Positions 11,417 through 20,999 of a stretch of 64,000 bases of DNA are shown here, one piece after another. The DNA is from Glebionis coronaria (taxonomy: Eukaryota; Streptophyta; Magnoliopsida; Asterales; Asteraceae): assembly GCA_025667525.1 (NCBI GenBank), contig CM046879.1, positions 357,487,628 to 357,551,627 on the forward strand. Reading direction: 5' to 3'. Positions within the stretch are counted from its first letter, which is position 1. Every line of letters starts with the position of its first letter. The translations under genes and the position numbers were made by a program. The notes beneath the pieces are model-generated. The model was not told the DNA's origin. It made no database searches and was given only the letters and a program-made list of their open reading frames with translations.

Positions 11417-12531
11417 TAGAAACCCTATTCATGAAGCTTCTAGAGTAAGTATTAAATCTGAGCCGCTCTTTCTTCTTTTCTCTCTCATTCTCTTCATCTT
11501 GCGGCTAAGGATCACTCAGGGGTCACACGGATAGCCACCTTGGCGTGTTTGTGTTAGTTGTGCTTGTTTAGTGCTGAGGTGGAGGATTAATATTGGTGGG
11601 TTTGGTAGTGGTGAGGTGTGAGAACCAATCATAATAAGGAAAAAGGCCACGTCGGATTTGGAGATGAGGACCACCAGTTGGTGTTGCTTCCGATTTTATG
11701 GGGGATTTATTTAAGATTCGTGTGAATCACACACTTAAGGGAAAAGCCCCAATTTTGGGTGGGTAATTATTGTGATGGTAAATTAGGGTTAGGGTGAAAG
11801 ATGGAGGAGGCTGTGTTGTGTGGGAGAGATGAGGGAAAGTGGGGGATTTCACTTTGGTCGTATCAAAACAGTAATGGGGGTGGGGGTAAATAACTTTTAT
11901 TAAGTGTGTGAGTGGATTGATACACGTGTGTGGGGTGAAAAGTTTGATACGTTTGTGAGAGTAAAAAGTGAATGTGTTTGACCAGGGTTATGTGTGGGCT
12001 TTGACCCAACAAAAACACAACGTTTTATTTCTTTATCCGTCCTCTTTCAATTGTTTTAGCCAAATGGGCTTTTAAAGCCCAAGAATTATAGCTCCATCAC
12101 ATTTCAATTTGGGCCTTGGTGGTTTGTTTTGCTCAAGTGAAAATAAACATTTCCTCAAATGGGCTTTTGGGCCCATTTACCCAAATGTGGGACCCACAAG
12201 CTCGTTAAACTCCATATAAGATTAAATCCGTGAAAGACGAGCTCGTTTTTGGCTTTCTTGATCTTTTATTCAATCCCGTGTTGATTTAGCCGGTTTTTGT
12301 GAATTTGGGCACACTTTTGGTCGTTTGACTTTGTCTTCGTCTCTTTCTTGGACTTTTCTTCAACATTTGATCGTGAAATCCCGTGTTTTCTTTCCTTTTG
12401 ATTATTTGTACCTATTTCAAACAAAACACAAAACCACGCGTAATTCCGACTTTTACGATACTAAACACATGATTAGGTCTTGTTTTTCCTTGATTTTAGT
12501 GGCAAAAGGATAAGTGTTTACACACTTATTA

Positions 12532-13175
12532 CTATCCATTGCCGGAAATCGACTAGAAGGTCGAATCCCTATGCGGGTATCCATTTAAGTGTTTCTCGGA
12601 CGCATATAAAGGTTATCTCTAGATTTAGATGTTGGAGGAGGACGAGGAGAAGACGACATTCCATACCAGTCAGGGTGTTTATTGTTATACAAAAATGCCG
12701 TTTGGACTCAAGAATGCAGGCACGACATATCAACGACTTGTTGATAAAGCGTTCGACTCACAAATTGGTCGTAACCTTGAAGTCTATGTTGATGACTTGG
12801 TTATAAAGAGCCACACGAAAGACGATCTCCTCCGCGACGTCCAGGAGACATTCGATACCTTGAGAAAGATCAACATGAAGTTGAATCCCAAAAAATGCAC
12901 ATTTAGGGCAACCGAAGGAATGTTCCTAGGGTACATGATAGACCCAAACGGCATCAAGCCTTGCCCTGAGAAAACTGAGGCCATGATACCGTTACCATCT
13001 CCTCGGACACTGAAGGAGGTACAATCACTTAACGGAAAGTTGGCCGGGCTTCACAGGTTCCTCTCGAAATCCGTAGAGAAGTCACTTCCTATGTTCAAAA
13101 CACTCAAGAAGTGCTTAAAGAAAGGGAATTTTCGCTGGACAAGAGACGCGGAGGAGGCATTTCGACAGCTTAAGT
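12532..13175 (+). pseudogene. Tat reverse transcriptase (partial, broken)
   Basis: RNA-dependent DNA polymerase part of the Tat polyprotein. The left end starts at YPLPEID; the frame then meets three TAG codons (in EID*KVES and GYL*I*M) before the open stretch from 12629. Motifs: YTKMPFGLKNAG (motif B region) and the catalytic YVDD at 12785-12796, then FLGYMID and the LNGKLAGLHRFLSKS connection region. The reading frame ends at a TAG right after FRQLK, at 13173-13175. The missing N-terminal palm/fingers were separated by the Athila insertion. Confidence 0.9.
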
Positions 13176-13639
13176 AGCACCTAGCGGCCCTTCCAATGCT
13201 TGTCGCCCCACGACCCAAGGAGGAGCTAATCATGTACCTATTCGCTATGCATGGAGCAATAAGTGCCGTGCTAATGACCGAACGGGACTCAGTTCAAACT
13301 CTAGTCTACTTCATAAGTAGAGCATTGCAAGGACCGGAGTTGAATTATTCCCCGATGGAGAAGTTGGTCCTATCATTGGTTTATGCCGTGAAAAGGTTGC
13401 GTCGCTACTTCCAGGCGCACCTAATTGTGGTCATCACGGACCAACCAATAAAACAGATCATCTCAAGACTGGATGTAGCAGTAAGGCTGCAGAAGTGGAG
13501 TGTCCTACTTGTGAAACACAAGATATCGTATAGACCAAGGACATCCATCAGGCGTCAAATCTTGGCAGATTTCATTATTAAGAAACCTGATGAGGATGTA
13601 CCAATGGCCACAAAGGACGAAATACCAAAAGAACCATGA
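13176..13639 (+). pseudogene. Tat RNase H (canonical gypsy type)
   Basis: Continues after the RT stop: HLAALPMLVAPRP..ELIMYL, then AVLMTERD, VYFISRAL and QGPELNYSPMEKL, the usual RNase H block that degrades the RNA of the RNA-DNA hybrid. The expected D-in-strand-1 position reads L-F-A rather than a D-containing motif, suggesting loss of a catalytic residue. LQKWSVLL and ILADF close the domain. The frame ends at a TGA at 13637-13639. Confidence 0.8.
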
Positions 13640-14089
13640 ATCCTATTCACCGATTGATCTTCCTGTACGGATGGATTAGGGGCATGTCTCATACTCACAA
13701 ATCCAGAAGGCATGGAGTTCACTTATGCCTTGCGCTTTGAATTTACAGCCACAAACAATGAGGCGGAAAAAGAAGCATTGATTGCAGGCTTAAAAATCGC
13801 GACCAGGATGGGCGTACGTAACCTTGAGGCCTATGTGGACTCGCGGCTTGTTACAAACCACACCCGGGGGAGTATGAAGACAAGGAGGAAAACAGGATCT
13901 AGTATTTGGAAAAGGTCAAGTCACTCATTCGCCGGCTTTGGGAAGTTTACTATCAAGAAAGTACCAAGAGGCGAGAATAAGAAGGCGGATGCCCTTAGCA
14001 AAATTGCATCCATGAGCTTCGCCCATCTGTCCAAAAAAGTGTTGGTGGAAATACTTAAGGATAAATCCATTAAAGGGAAGGGGTCGTAG
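13640..14089 (+). pseudogene. Tat second (archaeal-type) RNase H
   Basis: ILFTD, then a stop codon inside the next residues, SSCTDGLGACLILTNPEG, TATNNEAEKEALIAGLKIA and AYVDSRLV give the D-E-D pattern of a cellular/archaeal-type RNase H, an extra domain known in the Tat lineage. The D-G-S motif is broken by a TGA (FTD*). After VTNHTRGSM the middle is altered, but PRGENKKADALSKIASMSFAHLS shows the C-terminal end. Its presence next to the canonical RNase H is the strongest lineage marker here. Confidence 0.85.
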
Positions 14090-14269
14090 TGATAGTCGAT
14101 GAGGAGGGACCTACGATGATGACCCTAATCATTAGATATTTAACGGACGACTCTTCCTGATGATGAGACAGAGGCGCGCCGCATCCGTAGGAAATCACAA
14201 CAGTTTGAACTACGCGACGGTGTCTTGTACAAACGCTCATTCTTACAGTCGTAGTTATGATGTGTTGGC

Positions 14270-15308
14270 CCACGCCAAGCCAGTTAGGTGATCAGCGAAA
14301 TTCATGAAGGGTCGTGCGGCATACACGCCGGCCCTAGATCCGTGGTGGCAAGAGCTTTACGCACAGGGTATTACTGGCCAACCATGCATCAAGATGCACG
14401 CAACTTGATTCTCAAGTGCAGAAATTGTCAGGTACATAGACCAGTGCCGTGCCATACACAGCAAAAGGTAACACTTATCACGGCCCCATGGCCATTTTAC
14501 AAATGGGGAATCAACATAGCGGGGCCTTTTCCCGTGGCAGCCGGAGGTATTAACTTCTTAATCGTAGCCATGGACTACTTCACTCGCTCGATTGAAGCTA
14601 AGGCGGTCGCTACAATCATGGGAAAACTAGTAAAAAAAGTTTGTTTGGGAAAACATTGTGTGTCGTTTTGGTTTGCCAGGGGAGATTATCTCGGATAACA
14701 GGAAGCAATTTGTGGACAATCCATTCAAGGATTGGTGCACCGCACTGAACATCAAACAGCGCTTCGCGTCAGTCAAGCATCCCCAAACCAATGGCTTGGT
14801 CGAATGGGCGAATAGGAGCTTGGGCGAAGGAATCAAAGCACGCTTGAATGAAAGAAGCGCCAAGTGGGTGATCAAAACGGCTAATGGGGATAATCCGTTT
14901 GCATTAGCCTATGAAACTGAGGCAGTCATACCAACAGAGATTGGAATGCCAACAATCCGTATGTCGGAGGTTAATGTTGTCACGAATGACGAAGAACTCG
15001 GGATTGATCTAGACTTGCTAGAGGAAAAAAGGGAGATAGCAGTCATCAATGAAGTTAAAGCTAAGGCGCGGATGAAGGATTATTATGACTCTAATGTTAG
15101 CGGCGTTTCCTTCCGACCAGGGGATTTTGTTTATCGTGCAAACGAGGAAAGTCGCGTGGAAAACACAGGGAAATTAGGCCCAAAGTGGGAAGGACCGTAT
15201 GAGGTCGTGGAAGCTTTGGGGCAAGGCACGTACAAGTTACGTGACATGGACGGCCGTGATTTGGATCGTACATGGAACATCTGCAACTTCAAAAAATGCT
15301 ATCTCTAA
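14270..15308 (+). pseudogene. Tat integrase (frameshifted, internal deletion)
   Basis: Would insert element cDNA into host DNA. The zinc-binding part shows HEGSCGIHAG and CRNCQVH; the core shows INIAGPFP..AMDYF (first D), IISDNRKQF (second D) and HPQTNGLVEWANRSLGEG (catalytic E in VEWANR). A frame change lies near 14660-14690, between GKLVKKV and CRFGLPGE. About 15 residues are missing after NERSAKWV, joining directly to TANGDNPFALAYETEAV. The C-terminal domain FRPGDFVYR..LGPKWEGPYEVVEAL is intact to the TAA at 15308. Confidence 0.9.
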
Positions 15309-16054
15309 AAGGCTACGGCCTCAGCATGGAGATAGCTCCAATAAAGGTCCATGTAGTTCTGTCTTTTATGTTTTCTAGGTCTTATTTGTCTTAAGATTTT
15401 ATCATTTTGTCAAAAAAACGTAACCGTGATAATAAAACGCCATGGTGCCTAGCTAGCTCCACGGCTTGTTCTCGTGCACACTATTGTTCTTTCATACTTA
15501 GGACTATTTTTTTTTGTTATTTGTGTGCTTAGTATTATTTCTTGTTCATATGCATTCATCAGCCGTACATGTACTATACCCTTCCATGGGAAGCAAGAGG
15601 ATTTAGTTAACCTAATAATTCAACTTGTCGCATAAGAGGGATGCAACCTCCGCGACCACGGTTCATGGATCCTTACTAGACACCTTATTCACAAGACGTT
15701 GGAATAAGTTTCAACATACCGTACTTATGAAAGGTCGGACATGATAAAGCCACACAGTGCACGTCTAGTAACACATAGACTTGGTCTTACAATAGCCGTG
15801 ATACATCACGTGTGGATGTACGAATATGTAGTCAAACATTACAAAGACAAAGTTTCAAGTTCATACCTAAACATGTCTTGGATATCCACAGCGTAAGGGG
15901 GTTACAAAATAAATGTTACAGTTTATACATTATATAATAAGTGTTTGTCGTGGACATCCACGGGCGAATATAACAAAATGTCAATCAATATCTCTTTAGT
16001 ATAAATGCCGTCTGTGGGGAAGCATTGATTCTCTCATCTCCTTCCTTTGCTGAG
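15309..16054 (+). other. Tat 3' region between integrase and the antisense ORF
   Basis: Unique AT-moderate sequence with no ORF longer than a few dozen codons on either strand. It separates the sense pol end from the stop codon of the convergent antisense ORF. Confidence 0.6.
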
Positions 16055-17265
16055 TCATCGATGCAAATGTATAGGGACCGTGAGTTGAGAGTCAAAGTCT
16101 GCCTCCACGCCTAACCGCTCCATGACAATGTCCATGGGCGTGTCCTTTAGAGCCTTAAGTTCATCTATCAAAGGGTATTCCACTTGGCTTAAGGCCGTCA
16201 TAGACGCGTTCATATTGTCTTCGGCATCCGGCTTATGATAGGCGTGGTCCTTAGCTTCCTTACCCAGACCCGCCCATTCTACCTCGGCTAGTAGACCCTC
16301 GTGCCTGCCACGGTCTATCCCATCTGAGACCACGTCGGTGAATGGCTGGGCCAGTTGAGGAGAGTTTGCAATCATGTTCACTGCCAACCTTAGGCCAGCT
16401 CCTTTCATCCACCTATGGCTGGCGATGGCTGTGAGCATGTAAGGGTATAACTCCTCATCAAAGTCAACAGCCATGACATCCAGCCGCGTGTCCATCTCTT
16501 CCAGCCACCCCTCCACGACCTTCTCATGGTCGACCCTGTAATCAATAAAGGCTGCGGCCAGCTGTTCTTCACCTTTTACTAATAGGCACAAGTCATCACG
16601 GTCCTTGGAGATTATGGCCATGTCGTCAGCCATGGATTGAGCAGTGGCCTCAGCAGTAGACACCTGTTGGTATGATGGTAGTGTTAGTTATTATTTAGCC
16701 TACTTCAAACTTATACACATGGATGAAATAAGCAAGGTAGGGACTGCATATGATTAAACGTACCTTGTCACGAAGGGATTGGGCCTCGGCCTCTAATTCT
16801 GCAATTTGGGCTTCACGGGTGGCAGCATGGTTCGCCTGGTCTTTTATGGTCACCTTGGCCATGGACAGGTCGGTTTGCAGGGAGGATATGGTTTGCTCAC
16901 GCTCTTCAATCATCTTCTCCCTACGAGCAATATTCCTATCAGAACTCCTTACGTGGCTCAATGCGCCTTTGAAGCGGTGTCGTAAGGCCGCGCTGATAGT
17001 TATTTGATGCGTGGTGGCCACATTGAATTGCTCAAGTAGTGTCTTGTGGGTGAGCTCATTCAAGTCCCGAACCAGGCTAGGAGGAGTCAAATAAGCGTGT
17101 GTACACACCTATTTTCTCGGCGGGTGCATCCGTGATAGCTTCATTCGCACCTGGATATATGGGATGTACGCTTTCCGGTATATAATAGTTGGAGCAGAAC
17201 TCAACAAATTTCTTATATGGAAATACGTTGAGCACGGTCGTGATAGTATGGTTATCCTTGACCAT
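16055..17265 (-). pseudogene. Antisense additional ORF of Tat (putative gypsy-type transposon domain, PF04195-like; internally deleted)
   Basis: Three blocks on the minus strand opposite pol. Block 1 (17265-17108) starts MVKDNHTITTVL and contains FVEFCSNYYIPESVHP and DAPAEKIGVYTRLF, resembling the N-terminus of proteins annotated in Asteraceae as putative gypsy-type transposase. Block 2 (about 17107-16764) is alpha-helical, with DLNELTHKTLLEQFN and a coiled coil around EREQTISSLQTDLSM. Block 3 (16663-16055) has DEELYPYMLTAIASHRWM and ends LTVPIHLHR. Blocks 2 and 3 are separated by a GT-AG intron. Blocks 1 and 2 overlap out of frame, consistent with loss of the middle of the N-terminal domain. 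Function is unknown. Confidence 0.75.
16664..16763 (-). other. Predicted 100-bp spliceosomal intron in the Tat antisense ORF
   Basis: Minus strand: exon ends ..GACAAG, donor GTACGT (16763-16758), acceptor CAACAG (ending 16664), next exon GTGTCTACTGC. Phase 0; splicing joins LRDK to VSTAEA in an open frame, whereas readthrough runs into a stop after KFEVG. Confidence 0.75.
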
Positions 17266-17371
17266 AATTTATATAAATATGCAGAAGGGCGTAATAATCA
17301 AACCTGGTAACAGGAATTTCTGTGGAAAATATTGAATGTAGAAGGAAGGAAGGTTGCAACAAGGGTGGATG

Positions 17372-17382
17372 GTTTATATAAC
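17372..17382 (-). promoter_or_regulatory. Possible TATA box for the Tat antisense ORF
   Basis: The minus strand reads TTATATAAACC about 110 bp upstream of the antisense ATG at 17265, a plausible spacing for a short 5' UTR. The assignment is positional only. Confidence 0.45.
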
Positions 17383-17753
17383 TGTGTGTTTTGACACAGT
17401 CACATACCTAGTATTTATAGTGTTGCCTCGTTTTAAGAGGTTGGCTGGATGACTGCCACGAGTAGTCTACTATGCCCATTCAACGGATGGGATTAAGAGC
17501 ACAATTGAAACGTCAGAGGGACCCACGGGTCACCTCATAACAGTCTCTTGTATAGCTCGAGAGTAGGGTCCGCCTGGTGCACTTTTTTCAGATAAATCAT
17601 ACGAACAGTGACACGACCATACCTTGACTACCATTAATGCCTTCATTAATGTTGTCCCGGTCAACAACCTTCTGTTCTGCGGCTATTTTAATACAACTGA
17701 AAGAGGGGGCATTGGTTAGTCTAGAGGTTACGCCTACGGCTGTAACAACTAGA

Positions 17754-17764
17754 CTGGGGGGACA
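17754..17764 (+). promoter_or_regulatory. Polypurine tract of Tat element
   Basis: ACTGGGGGGACA directly precedes the 3' LTR start TGATGACG at 17765. Confidence 0.75.
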
Positions 17765-18347
17765 TGATGACGTATAGTCCCTAGCTGGGCCATAAACCCG
17801 ACTCACGGGTACTACTCGTATCCGACCCATCATGAATGGGTCGGATTAGTGTCGTTTGAGACTATGGATCTCGGATGAACAGTGGCTGCATAAGTTATTG
17901 CGGCCCACGGCCCGGCACGGCCGGCATAGAGTTAGACAGAATCACAACCTAATTAAGGTTGTGATTTACCCTAAAGTATAGGATATACACTAACCATAAT
18001 TAGAAGATAACAATTAACTAATTATGGTACTTATCCTTTACTTGTGGCCGAAGCTTTGGTAAAAGCCCACTAGGGTTTTACCGCCTATATAAGGAACCCC
18101 TGAGGGTTCCATAGAGGTATCATATTCTTCACTCTCACATCTCACGTGCTGTTAACCCTAAACCGATTACTTACTCTCACGCTGGAGTCTAATCGTGGGA
18201 TACATTCCCACGGTAAGCCTAACAACGTGTTCTTTTTAGTGTGCAGGATCTCAAACCGAATTTAACGTGGTACAAGAGCCGGACTCCAAGCACCCGAATT
18301 AGGCTTAATTCGGGTCGAGCTAGGATCATCAAACTTTTGTATCAACA
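17765..18347 (+). mobile_element. 3' LTR of Tat element T (583 bp)
   Basis: Begins TGATGACGTATAG after the polypurine tract and ends in TTTGTATCAACA. It contains the TATA box and hairpin at 18085-18110 and then a CT-rich stretch. The partner LTR is outside the window, so both ends are inferred from the TG..CA termini. Confidence 0.7.
18085..18110 (+). promoter_or_regulatory. TATA box followed by perfect hairpin in Tat LTR
   Basis: TATATAA (18086-18092) is followed at once by GGAACCC-CTGA-GGGTTCC (18093-18110), a 7-bp perfect inverted repeat. Confidence 0.7.
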
Positions 18348-18770
18348 TTATAAAATAGCTTGGTGCGATGAACTACAACCAAATCAACCCTATCCATCAA
18401 TTTATCTTCATCAATAACTCAATTAAATTATACCACAATCATCCTTGGTAAACCCTAATGACTTATTTGATCATGCATTTGATTTTTAGAAAAACATAAA
18501 ATTCAAGAATTTGTGTTCTTGCATGTTTGATCATGGGATTATACATTGATGCGTCCGATCGGGTGAGATTGAAACAAGTTTTAAATTTATAACACGAATT
18601 ATCGGAATGAATTAAAATGCACGGGCAAGTATGACCCTTTCGTTTGTGTATAGCTTTTTATGTGGTAATACCGAGATCTTTCACGGGGATTTGGAAAACG
18701 TATGATCATTCAAGAATCGACTCTAACCTCTTGATTGTAGAAGTATGATGACAAATAATAACAAGAAAAT
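18348..18770. other. Unassigned sequence between Tat LTR and Cassandra array
   Basis: No ORF, RNA gene or recognisable repeat end was found. It could be old host intergenic DNA or an eroded element. Confidence 0.4.
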
Positions 18771-19035
18771 TGTAACACCCTAGGCAAATCTCACATTGGT
18801 TGTGGCCAGGAGAGATCCATGTTTCATAGATAACAGTCGTCTTCTTATGACACAACGCGTTTTGTGGTCTACTGCAAGTGGGGTTCTTAGGAACTGGAAG
18901 TTAAGCGTGCTCATAGAAGAGTAGTACTGGCTTGGGTGACCTGCCGGGAAGTCTTCACAAGAGGGTCATAAAGCAAAGCCGTGAGCTTGTGGGCAAAGCG
19001 AACAATATTTTGGCCCGAGTAGGCGGGATGTTACA
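18771..19035 (+). mobile_element. Cassandra LTR copy 1
   Basis: 265 bp, TGTAACACCC..GGGATGTTACA. The 5S-rRNA-like part spans about 18891-18960 and includes the A-box/C-box-type internal promoter region (agttaagcgtgct, gggtgacctgccgggaag). It is followed by TGGTACGAGAGCC at 19038-19050, a primer site two or three changes from TGGTATCAGAGCC. Confidence 0.9.
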
Positions 19036-19118
19036 AGTGGTACGAGAGCCACTCCTGAGCCGTTCGGGATGGTGGGGCAAACCTCATCAAGGACGATGAG
19101 TCCCGAAGGGGGGGTGAG
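19036..19118 (+). mobile_element. Cassandra internal segment 1
   Basis: 83 bp from the primer site to a purine tract (gaagggggggtgag, 19105-19118). Confidence 0.85.
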
Positions 19119-19383
19119 TGTGACACCCTAGGCAAATCCCACATCGACTGTGGCATGAGAGATCCATGGTTCATAAGATAACAGTCGCCTTCTCATGACA
19201 CAACGCGTTTTGTGGTCTACTGCAAGTGGGGTTCTTAGGAACTGGAATTTAAGCGTGCTCATGGGAGAGTAGTACTGGCTTGGGTGAGCTGCCAGGAAGT
19301 CTTCACAAGAGGGCCACAAAGCAAAGCCGTTAGCTTGCGGGCAAAGCGAACAATATTGTGGTATGAGTAGGTGGGATGTTACA
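19119..19383 (+). mobile_element. Cassandra LTR copy 2
   Basis: 265 bp, TGTGACACCC..GGGATGTTACA, with the 5S-like part as in copy 1. The minus-strand ORF over it is a by-product. Confidence 0.9.
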
Positions 19384-19387
19384 GGAT

Positions 19388-19652
19388 TGTGACACCGTAG
19401 GCAAATCCCACATCGGTTGTGGCCAGGAGAGATCCATGGTTCATACGAAACAGTCGCCTTCTCATGACATAACGCGTTTTGTGGTCTACTGCAAGTGGGG
19501 TTCTTAGGAACTGGCAGTTAAGCGTGCTCATGGGAGAGTAGTACTGGCTTTGGTGTCTTGCCTGGAAGTCTTCACAAGAGGGCCACAAAGCAAATTCGTG
19601 AGCTTGCGGGCAAAGCGGACAATATTGTGGTCTGAGTAGGCGAGATGTTACA
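19388..19652 (+). mobile_element. Cassandra LTR copy 3
   Basis: 265 bp, TGTGACACCG..GAGATGTTACA, only 4 bp after copy 2. It is followed by a second internal segment beginning with a changed primer site (TTGTACCAGAGCC). Confidence 0.9.
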
Positions 19653-19751
19653 AGTTGTACCAGAGCCACTCCTGAGCCCGTTCGGGATGGTGGGGCAAAC
19701 CTCATCGAGGACGATGAGTCCCGAATGGGCGGGGGGGGGGGGGGGGGTGAT
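19653..19751 (+). mobile_element. Cassandra internal segment 2 with G17 run
   Basis: Same layout as internal segment 1, but the purine tract has become a run of 17 G (19731-19747). Confidence 0.85.
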
Positions 19752-20017
19752 TGTGACACCCTAGGGAAATCCCACATCGGCTGTGGCTATGAGAGATCCA
19801 TGGTTTATAAGATAACAGTCGCCTTCTCATGACACAACGCATTTTGTGGTCTACTACAAGTGGGGTTCGTAGGAACTGGTAGTTAAGCATGCTCATGAGA
19901 TAGTAGTACTGGCTTGGGTGTCCTGCCGGGAAGTCTTCACAAGAGGGCCACAAAGCAAAGTCGTGAGCTTGCGGGTAAAGCGGACAATATTGTGGTATGA
20001 GTAGGCGAGATGTTACA
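19752..20017 (+). mobile_element. Cassandra LTR copy 4
   Basis: 266 bp, TGTGACACCC..GAGATGTTACA, the last of the array. Confidence 0.9.
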
Positions 20018-20336
20018 TAAATTTATGAGAATAACAATAAGCTTAAAACAACATTTGGTAAAGATTAGTTTGGGCATCCGTTGTAGTATGATTATGAAGA
20101 CACATTAACAATTATGATTATGATAATTAGATGGTTATTCCAGTCTGTTGTTTTTAAAAGCTTTAGTCCTCGTCAAGACTTTGGTTAAGGAAACATTAGA
20201 CTCAATCACTCAATAGAAGACTTATTCCATTTCAACTCATTCGATACACGGGCGTTTCACAAATTTGATAACATTTATAATTAATTTGATCAAAACCTCT
20301 TAAGAAACGGTCAATACAAAAGATAGCCAATCCGTA
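20018..20336. other. Unassigned sequence left of the copia element
   Basis: AT-rich, no ORF or recognisable repeat. The last five bases are the target site of the copia insertion. Confidence 0.4.
20332..20336 (+). repeat. Target-site duplication, left (CCGTA)
   Basis: Pairs with CCATA at 32511-32515 directly after the 3' LTR; one transition separates the two copies. Confidence 0.75.
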
Positions 20337-20736
20337 TGTTAGCCTCAAAATATTGAGCCAAACAAGAATGCTCGGTCATATGTTTATTATGTATCGTATT
20401 TTAGAACGTTGTAATAGGTAGTATATTAGTCGTGTTATTACGGGCTTAACTTTAAGCTAAGGTTCATTGATAAGTAACCAAAGTCCAAAAGGAAAGCCCG
20501 GCCCATGATCATATAGCCCATTAAGCTACATGTAAGCAAAGGCTATATAAACCCTTCCTAGCATGTTAGGAAGGGTGTTGGTCATTTCATATTCTCTCTA
20601 ATCTAATATTCCACAAGTTTCACCAACCATTTTTCTCTCTACTTTCTCTCACTACTTTCTCTCTCTAGAATTCTTCTCATATCTACCTTTCTTTCTTTAA
20701 TTCGTGTGATTATAACATCATATATTAGGGACAACA
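20337..20736 (+). mobile_element. 5' LTR of copia I (400 bp)
   Basis: TGTTAGCCTC..AGGGACAACA. It differs from the 3' LTR by G/A, C/A and T/C single changes. TATATAA at 20544-20550 is followed by a perfect hairpin and a CT-rich stretch (20590-20700) typical of plant 5' UTRs. Confidence 0.95.
20544..20576 (+). promoter_or_regulatory. TATA box and adjoining 10-bp perfect hairpin in copia I LTR
   Basis: TATATAA is followed by ACCCTTCCTA (20551-20560), loop GCATGT, then TAGGAAGGGT (20567-20576). The same structure is unchanged in the 3' LTR. Confidence 0.8.
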
Positions 20737-20738
20737 AT

Positions 20739-20746
20739 TGGTATCA
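20739..20746 (+). promoter_or_regulatory. Primer-binding site of copia I
   Basis: TGGTATCA, two bases after the LTR, matches the start of the tRNA-iMet complement; the following bases (ATCGCC) diverge from the canonical GAGC. Confidence 0.75.
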
Positions 20747-20999
20747 ATCGCCATGGGGTAGTTTTGTGATTGGTTGTTGTGTTTTCATATGATTCGTGTG
20801 ATTTAATCCATAAATCATCTCGAATTCGAATTTTTTTTGTGTTTTTCGTGTTCTATCTCTTGCTACAAATCTTCTATATACTTGTTGTAGAGATTTGGTT
20901 GTTTTGGTTTGGTTAAAAACACGATCTTGTTGCCTAAAAGTTGCTAAATTTGTTGCCTAGAAGTTGCTAAAATCGTTGCCTAAAAAGTTGGAAAAAAAG

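Larger units (their letters stand above)
6457..12531 (-). mobile_element. Athila-type Ty3/gypsy element A (5' half: LTR, PBS, gag, protease)
   Basis: Read on the minus strand: LTR 12531-9735, a primer-binding site with TGGCGCCGTTGCC at 9728, a leader, gag with a CCHC knuckle, and a retropepsin-like domain ending at the G insertion. RT, RNase H, integrase and the 3' LTR would lie left of G, outside the window. A interrupts the RT of the Tat element to its right: the LTR stops at about 12531 and the next codons read into Tat RT. Athila assignment rests on the protease and Q/N-rich gag style and the GGCGCC-type primer site. Confidence 0.85.
9735..12531 (-). mobile_element. 5' LTR of Athila A (about 2.8 kb)
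   Basis: The + strand begins TGTACAGATT at 9735. The other end (CACACTTATTA, 12531) matches the end of the LTR of element B (59625) over the last ~100 bp, including aaccacgc..taattc and a ggataagtg/cacttatt inverted pair, which fixes the boundary to within a few bases. Very AT-rich inside, with clusters of AATAAGC (10440-10940), a tRNA-like segment (10289-10361) and an inverted repeat around the TATA box (11395-11416). It ends against Tat RT codons. Confidence 0.8.
12532..18347 (+). mobile_element. Tat-lineage Ty3/gypsy element T (3' half)
   Basis: Visible order: RT (from the YPLPEID block onward), RNase H, a second archaeal-type RNase H, integrase, a long 3' region with an antisense ORF, polypurine tract and 3' LTR. 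The dual RNase H and the antisense ORF identify the Tat lineage. All pol domains carry stops or frame changes. Its 5' LTR, gag, protease and the start of RT are beyond the left edge, displaced by Athila A and G. Confidence 0.9.
18771..20017 (+). mobile_element. Tandem Cassandra TRIM array: LTR-int-LTR-LTR-int-LTR
   Basis: Four ~265-bp repeats (18771-19035, 19119-19383, 19388-19652, 19752-20017), each starting TGTRACACC and ending GATGTTACA. Two 83-99-bp internal segments each carry a tRNA-iMet-type primer site and a purine tract. Each LTR contains a stretch matching plant 5S rRNA (AGTTAAGCGTGCT, AGAGTAGTACT, GGGTGACC, GGGAAGTC), the hallmark of Cassandra terminal-repeat retrotransposons in miniature. 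They encode no protein. Only four bases (ggat) separate the second and third LTRs. The outer flanks are aaaat and taaat. Confidence 0.92.

Noticed and set aside
18891..18960. 5S rRNA genes
   Set aside because: Only a 5S-like portion within TG..CA repeats with primer site and purine tract; this is Cassandra, not a 5S gene cluster.
19128..19953. Minus-strand ORFs over the Cassandra array (CEDFLAAHPSQYYSP type)
   Set aside because: Parallel ORFs in each copy arise because the LTRs are repeats; the sequence is explained by the 5S-rRNA-like part on the + strand.
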